Positions 45,291 to 54,016 of a stretch of DNA of 64,000 nucleotides are shown here, one piece after another. A model generated the notes under the pieces. The model was not told the DNA's origin, searched no databases, and worked only from the letters and a program-made list of their open reading frames with translations. Position 1 is the stretch's first letter, and each line of letters opens with the position of its first letter. Source of the DNA: Bacteroidia bacterium (lineage in GTDB: Bacteria; Bacteroidota; Bacteroidia; 2-12-FULL-35-15); NCBI GenBank assembly GCA_030654175.1, contig JAURXZ010000013.1, positions 62,001 to 126,000 on the forward strand, in the 5' to 3' direction. The position numbers and the translations under genes are program-made.

Positions 45291-47021
45291 TCACCTTAGC
45301 AACTGCAAAAACCCTTTCTCATTAAAATCTTTGCCATTATTATCTTTTGCTGCTATCACATAATAGTAAACTCCTACCGAACATTCCAAACCGCTTGTGC
45401 TGCGCCCATCCCATCCTTCATTTAATTTGGATAGCTCTTCTACCAAAATGCCCCAGCGATCATATATTTTACAATTGAGGAGGGCCATATTTTGGCTTGC
45501 AATTTTAAATACATCATTTACTCCATCATCATTAGGGCTGAATACATTGGAGGGAGAAATTCCACTAGTAATGTCAGGTGGTGGCGGTGGAACAGGGGAG
45601 TCATACGTAAAACAGGCATTTTGTACCTTCAAAGTAAAAGCATCTTTACCTCCAGTGGAAGTGATGGTGCTGGTATTAAAAAGTATGGTGCTTGAATAAT
45701 ATCCATCAACATATACATTACAATTGTTATCACATGCAATACCATTACCACGATCCGAATCAGGGCCGCCACCCTGCATTACCCATCTCCACTTACCTAA
45801 TGAATCAATGGCAGCCACAAAAACCTGGATACTGTCAATACCCGCATTAATTTCCAATGAACCACCAAATTTAGCGCTGTCTTTAAATTGGCCGGTCACA
45901 AAAATATTTCCACTGTTATTTACTACAATACCATTTCCTCTATCGCCACCACTATTAGAGCCGGCCTTTTTGGCCCAATCCCATACCCCGGTTTTTGACA
46001 TGCGTGCCACAAAAATATCGCGGTCCTCATCGCTTCCATAGTTATTGATAGTGTCGGTATCAAAAGCCGCTTTTGCTTTAAACTCACCGGTTATATACAA
46101 ATGATCTTTATGATCAAAGGCGATATCGTTTCCTCGGTCTTCTAAAGGGCTGCCTGCTTGTTTTGCAAAAATGAAACTACCTGAATTATCATATTTTACA
46201 ACATAAATATCTGAACTTCCAAAACTGGTTAAATTGGTAGTTCCGAAAGTTTTTGTTCCTTCAAAACCTCCCGTCACATAAACGTTATTTTCATCATCCA
46301 CCGTAATTCTATTGTCGCGATAACCATTTACACCTTCATTTGTTCTTACCCATTGCCATACTCCTGCATTGGATAGTTTTGCAATAAAAGCCAGGGAATC
46401 AAAAGGAGGAACAGTGACTTGAATATTATCGAAAATAGCAAAATGTGCTGTAGGGTCTTGATTAGAAAGAAAACCGGTGATAAATATATCTCCATTATTG
46501 CCTGAAACCAGGTCATAGCCATGGTCATCATTATAAGGATATCCTGATTCGTCAATACCGGCATTTTTTAACCAGATCTCATTTCCATTCGTATCTAATT
46601 TAAGAACGAAGATCTGATCCGTATAAGCTGAACTGTTGTAAACGGATAGTGTACCGAAGGTGAGGCCTCCCCAACAAGTGCCGGTTACAAATACATTTCC
46701 CATTGAATCTAAACAGATACCAAGACCACGGTCATCGAAATAATTAGAACCACTTTTTACCCAAAGATAATTTCCCTGAGGATCTATTTTTGCAACAAAT
46801 ATTTCTTTACTGCTAGGGTTAACCATTGGGATATAAAACGGTCCAAAGGTGCCTTCTTCATTAAAGTATCCTGTTATATAAGTGTTTCCGCTGGTATCGG
46901 TTGCAATTGAAGTTGCTTTATCAGATAGTGGGCCACCACCTGTGATCAACCAATCAATACTTTGTGAATTAGCAGTAAAAGCAGTAGTTATAAAAAATAG
47001 AAAAATCAGAATTCTATTCAT
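45291..47021 (-). CDS. Secreted SBBP beta-propeller repeat protein with CHU_C T9SS sorting domain
   Basis: 576 residues. Signal peptide to about residue 19 (TTAFTANSQ). Then about eight repeats of the SBBP type, each with G-N-x-Y/F-V/I-T-G-x-F and a preceding A/K-x-x-G-x-x-x-D-x-G motif (about 25-480); these usually build an extracellular propeller. A PPPPPDI linker leads to the C-terminal gliding-associated domain (about 488-576): SNVFSPNDDGVNDVFKI, IYDRWGILVEE, GWDGRS and GVYYYVI. That domain is the type-B T9SS sorting signal, so the protein should be secreted by the machinery encoded here. Function on the surface unknown. Confidence 0.93.
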   Translation of the reverse strand: MNRILIFLFFITTAFTANSQSIDWLITGGGPLSDKATSIATDTSGNTYITGYFNEEGTFGPFYIPMVNPSSKEIFVAKIDPQGNYLWVKSGSNYFDDRGLGICLDSMGNVFVTGTCWGGLTFGTLSVYNSSAYTDQIFVLKLDTNGNEIWLKNAGIDESGYPYNDDHGYDLVSGNNGDIFITGFLSNQDPTAHFAIFDNIQVTVPPFDSLAFIAKLSNAGVWQWVRTNEGVNGYRDNRITVDDENNVYVTGGFEGTKTFGTTNLTSFGSSDIYVVKYDNSGSFIFAKQAGSPLEDRGNDIAFDHKDHLYITGEFKAKAAFDTDTINNYGSDEDRDIFVARMSKTGVWDWAKKAGSNSGGDRGNGIVVNNSGNIFVTGQFKDSAKFGGSLEINAGIDSIQVFVAAIDSLGKWRWVMQGGGPDSDRGNGIACDNNCNVYVDGYYSSTILFNTSTITSTGGKDAFTLKVQNACFTYDSPVPPPPPDITSGISPSNVFSPNDDGVNDVFKIASQNMALLNCKIYDRWGILVEELSKLNEGWDGRSTSGLECSVGVYYYVIAAKDNNGKDFNEKGFLQLLR

Positions 47022-47176
47022 AAGAAGGTTTAGTTGAAAAGTTTTCCAGTTTTGGAAGCATTGTATTCAGGACGAAATAACTGGTCAATACGTTGCATTC
47101 TTTTTAAATAAATTCCTACGAATTACGAGTAAAAGATGAATTACGGATGACATAAAAAAAGATTGAACCTCAAAAA

Positions 47177-47211
47177 AATAACCAAAAATCACGATGTGAT
47201 CTTTGGTTATT
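47177..47211 (-). terminator. Terminator after the PKD/Por-CTD protein gene
   Basis: AATAACCAAA (47177-47186) pairs with TTTGGTTATT (47202-47211). An inner ATCAC/GTGAT (47188-47192 / 47196-47200) extends the hairpin with one internal mismatch. On the minus strand it is followed by TTTTTTTGAG, so it is a good terminator about 70 bp past the stop at 47281. Confidence 0.85.
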
Positions 47212-47280
47212 CTTCTTTGTTTTTTCTTCTCAAATGGATGCCAGATAAAACATTCAGCGCATCTGATTCAAAAGAACGAA

Positions 47281-49044
47281 TTAGTTTTTCAACACTTTAA
47301 ATGTTTTTTTAATTTTTCCTTCAATGGTAAGAAAATAAATTCCTTTTTCATAATCACTAAGTGTTAATTTAACGAGTGTTTCATTAACAAGCCCTTGCTG
47401 TAATGTTCTTCCGATACAATCAGTTAATTGATAGTGATATCCCATCATTTTTTCATTAACACTAAAATTCAACTCATCAGCAGCAGGGTTAGGGTAAATT
47501 GATACAGCGTTCAGGAGTGCCATTTCTTCCATTCCTGCGGGGCTTGTGTATTGAAGGTAATTAGGACTGCTTTCCCTGATACAGCCAAAAGAGTTTTTTG
47601 CTATCACTGAATATACCCCATCCTGAGTGATCTCCAAGGTTTGAAAAGTAGCCCCCGGAATTGGTACGCCATTTAATGTCCATTGCAATGGAAAGCCGGT
47701 TAAAAGGCAGGTTAACATGTTTACATTCGCTAAAAAGCTTGGAAAAGATGGAAGCGGGACAATAAATACATTTTGCGGAGCACTCTGAAATGTACAACCC
47801 GATTGATTGGTTAATTCTACCCAGTAATTTCCTGATTGACTGGTCGTATAGTAAGGAGTATTAGCACCCGCGATCAAAGTAGTGTCATTATACCATTGAA
47901 TGGTATTAATACCTGTGTTATCAGCATAGAGCTGTACGGTATCTCCATCGCAAACACTATCGTTACCAACCGTTGAAACAGTGCTTGTAAGCGGACTGGC
48001 ATAAATATGGATTGTATCGTAATGTGTGAACGATTGGATCACAAAAGTTTCTACGGTAATGGTACCAGATGTTCCGGCCGAACCGGTAAACGGTATTACT
48101 CCTGGTCCGGTAACATTAAATGAGAAATTACCCAAATTATCATTTGCAGAAACGTCATCAATATCCCAAACGTTAATATTATAGGGTGGGGCGGTTAAAT
48201 TAATGTCTAAACCACTCCAGGTGGCGGAAAGGGAGTCCTGAACAAATGGTGAGGTAAATAAATTTGTTGAAGCTGAATTAAAGATCTCAAAAAAGGGATC
48301 GGGATTAAAAAAAGTTTCGCTTGCTTCTTCAATGTCTCCTCCCCAGCCTGGTTGAACACTCGCTAAATTTACACCGGTTACTTTATAACCAAGTATATTG
48401 GTTTCTAAAGAAATTACATAGTCACCGGGAGTAGTGTAATTTTGAGCCGGAGGATTTTTTACATTACTGCTGTCGCCATTTCCAAAATTCCAGTTGTAAC
48501 TTGTAGGATTGGGCGAACCATCTATTAATGCATTGAAATCAGCTGTTAAGGAATCACAAGCCTGATTGGGCGAAAAAGTAAATCCGGAATTACCGCCTGT
48601 TGAAGGATCAATAATTATCGTCATTGGCTGGATGGAGTTGAAATTTCCAACTGTTTGAAGATTGGTTAACACGTATACATTCATAGTAAAACTGCCGGTT
48701 TGCATAGGAGTACCGCATATTTTAACGCAACCTCGTATGTTAACGGCAGGATCGTACTGGCAATTATTACCTGAGTTATTACATTCCCATGTTAAACCAA
48801 ATGGCAAACCCGAAACGGATAATATTTTAAAGTAATTCACAGTATAGCCTGATGTATCGGTAAACATAACAAAAGTAACGTCTGAACTATAGGCCTGTCC
48901 CTGGGTGCCGTTTGGCAAATTGTTAGGGTAGATGCCTGGTGTAGTGAGGGTATTGTCGATGAGACAGCCGGGGCACTGCGCTACACTTTTTTGAATAGAA
49001 TAAAAAGAAAAGAAAAGTACTAATAAGACAGTAATTTTTTTCAT
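47281..49044 (-). CDS. Secreted PKD-domain protein with Por-type T9SS sorting domain
   Basis: 587 residues. Signal peptide (LVLFFSFYSIQKSVAQ), then a conserved Cys-rich start (CPGCLIDNT) and a putative-Ig-like region (about 25-165). A PKD domain (about 170-230) carries SYNWNFGNGDSSN and GDYVISL. An Ig/'Ig-like T9SS' segment (about 360-440) has NTIQWYNDTTLIAGA and SGNYWVELTNQSGC. The C terminus (about 515-587) is the type-A Por secretion signal: VSIYPNPAADELNF, LTDCIGRTLQQG, EKGIYFLTIEGKIKKTFKVLKN. It should be exported by the T9SS and attached to the surface. No catalytic domain seen. Confidence 0.92.
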   Translation of the reverse strand: MKKITVLLVLFFSFYSIQKSVAQCPGCLIDNTLTTPGIYPNNLPNGTQGQAYSSDVTFVMFTDTSGYTVNYFKILSVSGLPFGLTWECNNSGNNCQYDPAVNIRGCVKICGTPMQTGSFTMNVYVLTNLQTVGNFNSIQPMTIIIDPSTGGNSGFTFSPNQACDSLTADFNALIDGSPNPTSYNWNFGNGDSSNVKNPPAQNYTTPGDYVISLETNILGYKVTGVNLASVQPGWGGDIEEASETFFNPDPFFEIFNSASTNLFTSPFVQDSLSATWSGLDINLTAPPYNINVWDIDDVSANDNLGNFSFNVTGPGVIPFTGSAGTSGTITVETFVIQSFTHYDTIHIYASPLTSTVSTVGNDSVCDGDTVQLYADNTGINTIQWYNDTTLIAGANTPYYTTSQSGNYWVELTNQSGCTFQSAPQNVFIVPLPSFPSFLANVNMLTCLLTGFPLQWTLNGVPIPGATFQTLEITQDGVYSVIAKNSFGCIRESSPNYLQYTSPAGMEEMALLNAVSIYPNPAADELNFSVNEKMMGYHYQLTDCIGRTLQQGLVNETLVKLTLSDYEKGIYFLTIEGKIKKTFKVLKN

Positions 49045-49369
49045 CTATTTTTGTTTAAGGTTTAATTAATGAATTTCCTTGTACGTATTTCTTGTGGTCA
49101 AAGATACAATTTTCCTTTTTAAATTATATTTTCTTGATCTTGATGGATATCACCGGGTATGTAAGATGCTTGAATACAATGAGTTGGTCTGAATTCGATT
49201 GGGCGTTCCACTTTCTGAAAAGAAAGTGTCGGGCTTTTGCTTCAATCTTTTCTAAACAGAAAAGGATTTACGCGTCAATCCCTAACGCAAAATACCTCGG
49301 CAACAGCATTCTGTTTCATAATAACAAGATCCCTCGCAAAAGCTCGGGATGACCGAAGGAGTGTCATTG
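49045..49369. other. Intergenic region holding repeat copy 3
   Basis: 325 bp between two minus-strand genes. Apart from the dispersed repeat (49199-49290) I see no gene. A short plus-strand reading frame here runs through the repeat and is not believable. Confidence 0.6.
49199..49290 (+). repeat. Dispersed structured repeat, copy 3
   Basis: Same orientation as copy 1. GGGCGTTCC, hairpin 1 CACTTTCT (49209-49216) / GAAA / AGAAAGTG (49221-49228), CGGGCTTTTGCTTCAATC, hairpin 2 TTTTCT/AAAC/AGAAAA, then ATCCCTAACGC. Eight perfect pairs in hairpin 1 differ at several positions from copies 1 and 4 yet stay complementary. About 80 bp downstream of the MATE gene. Confidence 0.82.
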
Positions 49370-50713
49370 TTACACTCTTTTACTAACATAATTAAATCTC
49401 AAAAACAAAAGCACTGCGGCTATGGTGAGCCCTAATGATAAGCCATACCACACACCCAATACACCAAGATCCCATACAAAGCCAAATACATAACTCATTG
49501 GTAAACCAATCCCCCAATAAGCAATAAGGGTTATAACGGTTGGTATCCTTACATCCTTAATTCCGCGCAAAGCACCTAAACCAACTACCTGCACTCCATC
49601 GCTTAGTTGGAAGAATGCTGCAATTATCAATAAAGAAGAGGTGATAGAAATTACCTCAATTTCTTTATTAAAAAAGATAGGCAATACTTCGCGAAATACC
49701 ACCAGGCAAATAGCTGTAATACTCATAAATACCAATACCATAGCAAAAGCAGAGAAACCCGCCACCCGAACGCCTTCACGGCTTTTTAAGCCCAATTGAT
49801 TTCCAACCCGTACCGATGCAGCTGCAGATAACCCGCTCGCCATCATGTAGGTAACTGCCGCAATTGATAGGGCTACCTGGTGTGCAGCAAGTGCTGCCGG
49901 GCTGATCCACCCGATCATAATTACGGCAAAACTAAAAGCACCTACTTCAAATGCCCATTGCAAGCCTGATGGAATACCAAGGCCTAAGATCTTTTTTGTT
50001 AAGGGGATGGAAATGTTTTTGAAATTAAACCCCTGCCAGTAAACTTTAAAAGGTTTGTTATAATAAACATACAGAAACATCACTAAAGCCATTGCTACAC
50101 GGGAAATAAAACTTGCCCAGCACGAACCCATCAGGCCCATTTCAGGAAAACCCCAATGCCCGAATATCATTAAATAATTAAGTAGAACATTCATCAGGTT
50201 GGCACCAACCGTAATTATCATTGCTATGCCGGTATAAGAAAGCCCCTCGGTAAATTGCTTGAATCCTGAAAACACACACAGCGGTATCATGCCAAGCATC
50301 ATCACATTTAAAAAAGGAATGGCCATATCCACCACTTCCTGTTTTTGGTTAAAGAGGTTCAAAACAGGGGATATTAAAAGTAACAACAAAAATAAAAGTA
50401 CGCCAATAGCAGTATTAATAATGATGCCATGCTTTAATAAGGCCGCGTTTTCTGAATAATTTTTAGTGCTGTCGGCAGCAGCCACCAATGGGGTGATGCC
50501 ATAAGAGATCCCCAGACCAAACACCAAAACCAAATAGTAAAGACTATTTGCCAATGCCACCGCGGCTTGAGGAACAGTGCCAATTTGCCCTACCATGGCC
50601 GTGTCTACAACACCTACCATAATATGCCCTAACTGGCTCAGCATTAATGGTAAGGCAAGAACGAATGTTTTTCGGTAATTGATTTTGTATTCGGAGGATA
50701 AAAGGAGTGCCAT
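49370..50713 (-). CDS. MATE-family multidrug/cation antiporter
   Basis: 447 residues with twelve membrane helices in two six-helix halves. MATE (MatE, PF01554) signatures: PLMLSQLGHIMVGVVDTAMVGQIG at the start, LMNVLLNYLMIFG, and AAHQVALSIAAVTYMMASGLS followed by AASVRVGNQLG in the second half. It exports cationic drugs or metabolites using sodium or proton gradients in the inner membrane; the substrate cannot be told. Closest to the NorM/YdhE type. Single gene; low-complexity tandem repeats lie directly upstream. Confidence 0.95.
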   Translation of the reverse strand: MALLLSSEYKINYRKTFVLALPLMLSQLGHIMVGVVDTAMVGQIGTVPQAAVALANSLYYLVLVFGLGISYGITPLVAAADSTKNYSENAALLKHGIIINTAIGVLLFLLLLLISPVLNLFNQKQEVVDMAIPFLNVMMLGMIPLCVFSGFKQFTEGLSYTGIAMIITVGANLMNVLLNYLMIFGHWGFPEMGLMGSCWASFISRVAMALVMFLYVYYNKPFKVYWQGFNFKNISIPLTKKILGLGIPSGLQWAFEVGAFSFAVIMIGWISPAALAAHQVALSIAAVTYMMASGLSAAASVRVGNQLGLKSREGVRVAGFSAFAMVLVFMSITAICLVVFREVLPIFFNKEIEVISITSSLLIIAAFFQLSDGVQVVGLGALRGIKDVRIPTVITLIAYWGIGLPMSYVFGFVWDLGVLGVWYGLSLGLTIAAVLLFLRFNYVSKRV

Positions 50714-51025
50714 TTTACAATTTTGTAAATTTTACAATTCAACAATTTTACACATTTTATACAACACTAGGCCTAATTTAATTGACTACTAATAAATTGT
50801 CAAATTCTTAAAATGTAAATTTTCACACATTTTATGTAACAATTGCCCTACTTTTAATTGCTTACTGATAAATTGTGAAATTGTTAAATTTGCCTACTGA
50901 TAAATTGGCAAATTGGTAAATTGAATAATAATGCAACCTTTTAATCAAAAAGTACATCTGCCTTTGCAGGTTTAAATAAATGTTTTACATTTACCTTTCA
51001 ACCCAATTTCAACACCCTGATAAAT
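50714..51025. repeat. AT-rich region with ~75-bp near-tandem repeats
   Basis: 312 bp between divergent genes. CACATTTTAT recurs at 50751 and 50826 (period 75 bp). Each time it is followed by a shared pattern: ACAA, CCTA.TTTAATTG, CTACT(A/G)ATAAATTGT. A partial third unit (CTACTGATAAATTGGCAAATT) follows at about 50894. The start (50712-50750) is a run of TTTACAATT-like words. It must also contain both promoters. The unit is too A/T-biased and imperfect to be a CRISPR. Confidence 0.7.
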
Positions 51026-51418
51026 ATGAAAAAATGTTTGATATTAATAACCTTTGTTCTGTTTGCCTGTTCGGTAAATGCGCAAAGTAAAAGTTTTGAT
51101 CCGCGTTTGCTTTCAAAATTTACAAAAGACGAATTGGTTGAAATGGAGGTTGCAAACCCTATTGCTTATGCATATTGGAATTTTTATGTAGCAAATGCCT
51201 TTCAGGTTATGGATCTGCCAATTGATAAAATTGATTCACATGAAATTAAAGGAGTAGTGAAAATACCGAATATGAATAATATAAATATTTTTGATCTGCA
51301 TTATATTCCTTTGGAAAAGGACTACCAGTACTGTCGTATTGAAGGTAGTAACAAATTATTAGTGATCATATCCGAAGAGCAGATTAAAGAAAAGTTTGTA
51401 GCATCAACAAAAAAATGA
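51026..51418 (+). CDS. Small secreted protein, unknown
   Basis: 130 residues. Signal peptide ending near SVNAQ (position 20), then SFDPRLLSKFTKDELVEMEVANPIAYAYWNFYVANAF. No membrane segment after the signal, one Cys in the mature part, no family recognised. It ends 7 bp before the ATG of the large T9SS cargo gene, so the two are co-transcribed. It may be a periplasmic partner or accessory of that secreted protein; this is inferred only from position. Confidence 0.72.
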   Translation: MKKCLILITFVLFACSVNAQSKSFDPRLLSKFTKDELVEMEVANPIAYAYWNFYVANAFQVMDLPIDKIDSHEIKGVVKIPNMNNINIFDLHYIPLEKDYQYCRIEGSNKLLVIISEEQIKEKFVASTKK

Positions 51419-51425
51419 TTCAGTG

Positions 51426-53858
51426 ATGATAAAGAAATTAGTTACCTCCTTGTTTTTTGCAGTATTGATAGTTAATTTATCAGAGGCTCAGATTTTAATA
51501 ACGGGCCCTGATAATGCGCCCTCTAACCCAATCAATTGCCCTTCGTTCAATGATGGATCGGTTCAGAATTTTTTTGATTCAGGGGATGCCGCTTTAGATT
51601 ATGGTAATAATGAAAGTGAGGTCATTACCATTTGTCCGGACCTGGTGAGTGGTAGTAAAATTTCAGTGGCATTTGCTACTAACATTGGTTTTTCATGGAA
51701 CGTGGATGCCTCAGATACACTCTATATTTATGATGGCTCAAGCACATCTGCTGCTCTTTTGGGGGCATACAATAGTATTACCAATCCCAATGGTTTTTTT
51801 ATTACGGCCAGTTTTAATAATCCGAGTGGTTGTTTAACTTTTAAATTTGTTTCGGATGGAGCAACGGCAGGAACAGGTTGGGCTGCAAATATTTCCTGTA
51901 GTAATCCTCCACAACCTTTCAATCCGCATATCCAGGCATTTTTAAATGGTGCAGGACCTGATTTTCTAAGTCCGGTTGATACCGGTTATGCTGATATTTG
52001 TTTTGAAGATTCCATCTTATTTGTTGCAACAGGAACTTATCCTTTTGCACCATTACCACCGGCTACATTTCCGGGATATGTTCAGAATGATAATAACTGT
52101 ACTTATTTATGGAATATCAGTGATGGTTCCACTTCCACTAATGATTCGGTATGGTTTAAACCACCTAACAGATCAGGTTATTTAGTGACATTGAGAATGA
52201 CAGATCCTTCAAATCTTATCCAGGTAATAAAATGTAAGGTAAGGGTTTCAACAATTCCAAGTTTTGCTGAAATGGGAGGAGCGCTTGATGATACCATTTG
52301 TATAGGCCAATCAACTACTATACTTGGTGGAGCTACTAATACAGATACTATTGGCGTTAATGGAACACAAACTTCATTTGAGGTTGGAGGTGTATTTGCA
52401 GGTCTTACCTACTTACCTGATGGTTCAGGGACAAATTATACTACTAATATTGCTATTAGTGATTTTAACTCCGGGCAAACTATTACCAGTGCTTCGGATA
52501 TACAACAAATGTGTGTTACCATGGAACATTCTTTTTTAGGTGATATAGAAATGGTACTTACTTGTCCTAATGGAACACAAACAACGATATTCAACAGTTT
52601 TAATGGTTTTGGAGGTTTGGTTGCCGGAGGATTTGGTGGAGGAGGTACATTTTTAGGACAAGCTGATGATAACGGAAATGGAACACCTGGTATAGGTTGG
52701 GAATATTGTTTTGCTGATAATGCTGTTTGGGGCACCTTTCCGGCTCAGTTTGCTGCCAGTGGTTTTACAGCAGTGACAACCCCATCTTTCGGTCAGGCAA
52801 TGTCGGCTGGAGTTTATAAACCGGAACAAAATTTTTCAAATTTTATTGGTTGCCCTATTAATGGTAACTGGTCAATAACTGTAAGGGATAACCAGGGAGT
52901 GGATGATGGTTATATTTTTGAGTGGGGTATTTTCTTTAATCCGGTGATAAATCCCAATACTGAATATTATACACCTGATATTGTTTCGGAAGGCTGGCAA
53001 GCGGATCCAACAATTATTTCCGGTCAGGGTGATACTGCTATTGTTGTTCAACCTAGCGCTATTGGCCCTCATTCCTATACTTTTTCAGTAACTGATAACT
53101 TTGGTTGCAGTTATGATACTACGGTTACCATTCATGTGGTGGGGCTTACAGGATCAGTATTACCGGTTGAAACATGCGACATGTTTTATCAATTAACAGG
53201 AGTTGGAGCACCAGGCACAGTGAACTGGACTGTTGTGGGCCAGCCTGCTGGAGGCAATGCTGTTTTCGGATCAAGTGCAACTGTATTAAATCCTTTGGTC
53301 ACAGTTGATAAAATAGGTGAATATCAGGTTATTGTTACTGAGAATGTTTGTAATATGACAAACACCTATACAATAGATTTTTTAGATGATCCAAAACCTT
53401 TGGTAAGTGATACCACGCGATGTATCAATGATCTGTTAATGCTCAGTGTAACGGGTGGTGGAGCGGGTTCCAGTTATTTATGGAATACAGGTTCTACCGA
53501 TACAGTGGCGCAGGCAACAGCAAGTGGAACTTATTATGTTAATGTTACAAATGATTGTGCCACTATTACTGATTCGGCCAAGGTTGTTTTCTTCTCCTGC
53601 GATCTGAATGTACCGAATGTATTAACTCCTAACGGAAAAGGGAGTTCATTAAATGAATTGTTTTATTTGAAAAATTTAGATTTTTATCCAAATACAGCCT
53701 TAAGTATTTTCGACAGGTGGGGCTTAAAAATATTTGAAACTACAAATTATCAAAACGACTGGTCAGGAGCTAAATACCAGGATGGGGTGTATTATTTTAT
53801 ACTTTCAGGACCAAAATTAATAGAACCTCAAAAAGGGTTCTTTCATATTATCAGATAA
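51426..53858 (+). CDS. Secreted protein with CUB-like, P-domain and CHU_C sorting domain
   Basis: 810 residues from the ATG at 51426 (a GTG 3 bp earlier is possible). Signal peptide ending at LSEAQ. A CUB-like domain (about 25-160) includes SDTLYIYDGSSTSAALLG and GCLTFKFVSDG. A PKD-like segment (about 195-285) has CTYLWNISDGS. A proprotein-convertase P-domain (about 310-520) shows CVTMEHSFLGDIEMVLTCPNG and GNWSITVRDNQG. Ig/PKD-like repeats follow (about 525-720), then a C-terminal gliding-associated domain (about 725-810: IFDRWGLKIFE, NDWSGAKYQDGVYYFIL). P-domains usually accompany subtilisin-like proteases, but no catalytic triad is present. Likely a large surface or matrix adhesin exported by the T9SS. 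Confidence 0.92.
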   Translation: MIKKLVTSLFFAVLIVNLSEAQILITGPDNAPSNPINCPSFNDGSVQNFFDSGDAALDYGNNESEVITICPDLVSGSKISVAFATNIGFSWNVDASDTLYIYDGSSTSAALLGAYNSITNPNGFFITASFNNPSGCLTFKFVSDGATAGTGWAANISCSNPPQPFNPHIQAFLNGAGPDFLSPVDTGYADICFEDSILFVATGTYPFAPLPPATFPGYVQNDNNCTYLWNISDGSTSTNDSVWFKPPNRSGYLVTLRMTDPSNLIQVIKCKVRVSTIPSFAEMGGALDDTICIGQSTTILGGATNTDTIGVNGTQTSFEVGGVFAGLTYLPDGSGTNYTTNIAISDFNSGQTITSASDIQQMCVTMEHSFLGDIEMVLTCPNGTQTTIFNSFNGFGGLVAGGFGGGGTFLGQADDNGNGTPGIGWEYCFADNAVWGTFPAQFAASGFTAVTTPSFGQAMSAGVYKPEQNFSNFIGCPINGNWSITVRDNQGVDDGYIFEWGIFFNPVINPNTEYYTPDIVSEGWQADPTIISGQGDTAIVVQPSAIGPHSYTFSVTDNFGCSYDTTVTIHVVGLTGSVLPVETCDMFYQLTGVGAPGTVNWTVVGQPAGGNAVFGSSATVLNPLVTVDKIGEYQVIVTENVCNMTNTYTIDFLDDPKPLVSDTTRCINDLLMLSVTGGGAGSSYLWNTGSTDTVAQATASGTYYVNVTNDCATITDSAKVVFFSCDLNVPNVLTPNGKGSSLNELFYLKNLDFYPNTALSIFDRWGLKIFETTNYQNDWSGAKYQDGVYYFILSGPKLIEPQKGFFHIIR

Positions 53859-53954
53859 TGCAGCGTTAGGGATTGCAGCTGAAATCCTTTTCTGTTTAGA
53901 AAAGATTGAAGCGGAAAGCCCGCCAATTCTTTTTCAAGAATTGGAACGCCCCAA
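53859..53954 (-). repeat. Dispersed structured repeat, copy 4
   Basis: Inverted relative to copy 1 and placed directly at the stop codon of the CUB/P-domain gene (stop 53856-53858). Hairpin 1 is CCAATTCTT (53923-53931), 4-nt loop (GAAA in element orientation), AAGAATTGG (53936-53944), a perfect 9-bp stem. Hairpin 2 is AATC-TTTTCT / AGAAAA-G-GATT. Lies between convergent genes. Confidence 0.85.
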
Positions 53955-54016
53955 TAAAAAAATCGTAAAATAGATTAGTATTTAACAGGAAAAATAAAGA
54001 CTGATTTAGTGCGAGA

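Noticed and set aside
50714-50935. CRISPR-like array
   Set aside because: Units are imperfect, about 75 bp, AT-only in character, without constant repeats and distinct spacers, and no cas genes are nearby.
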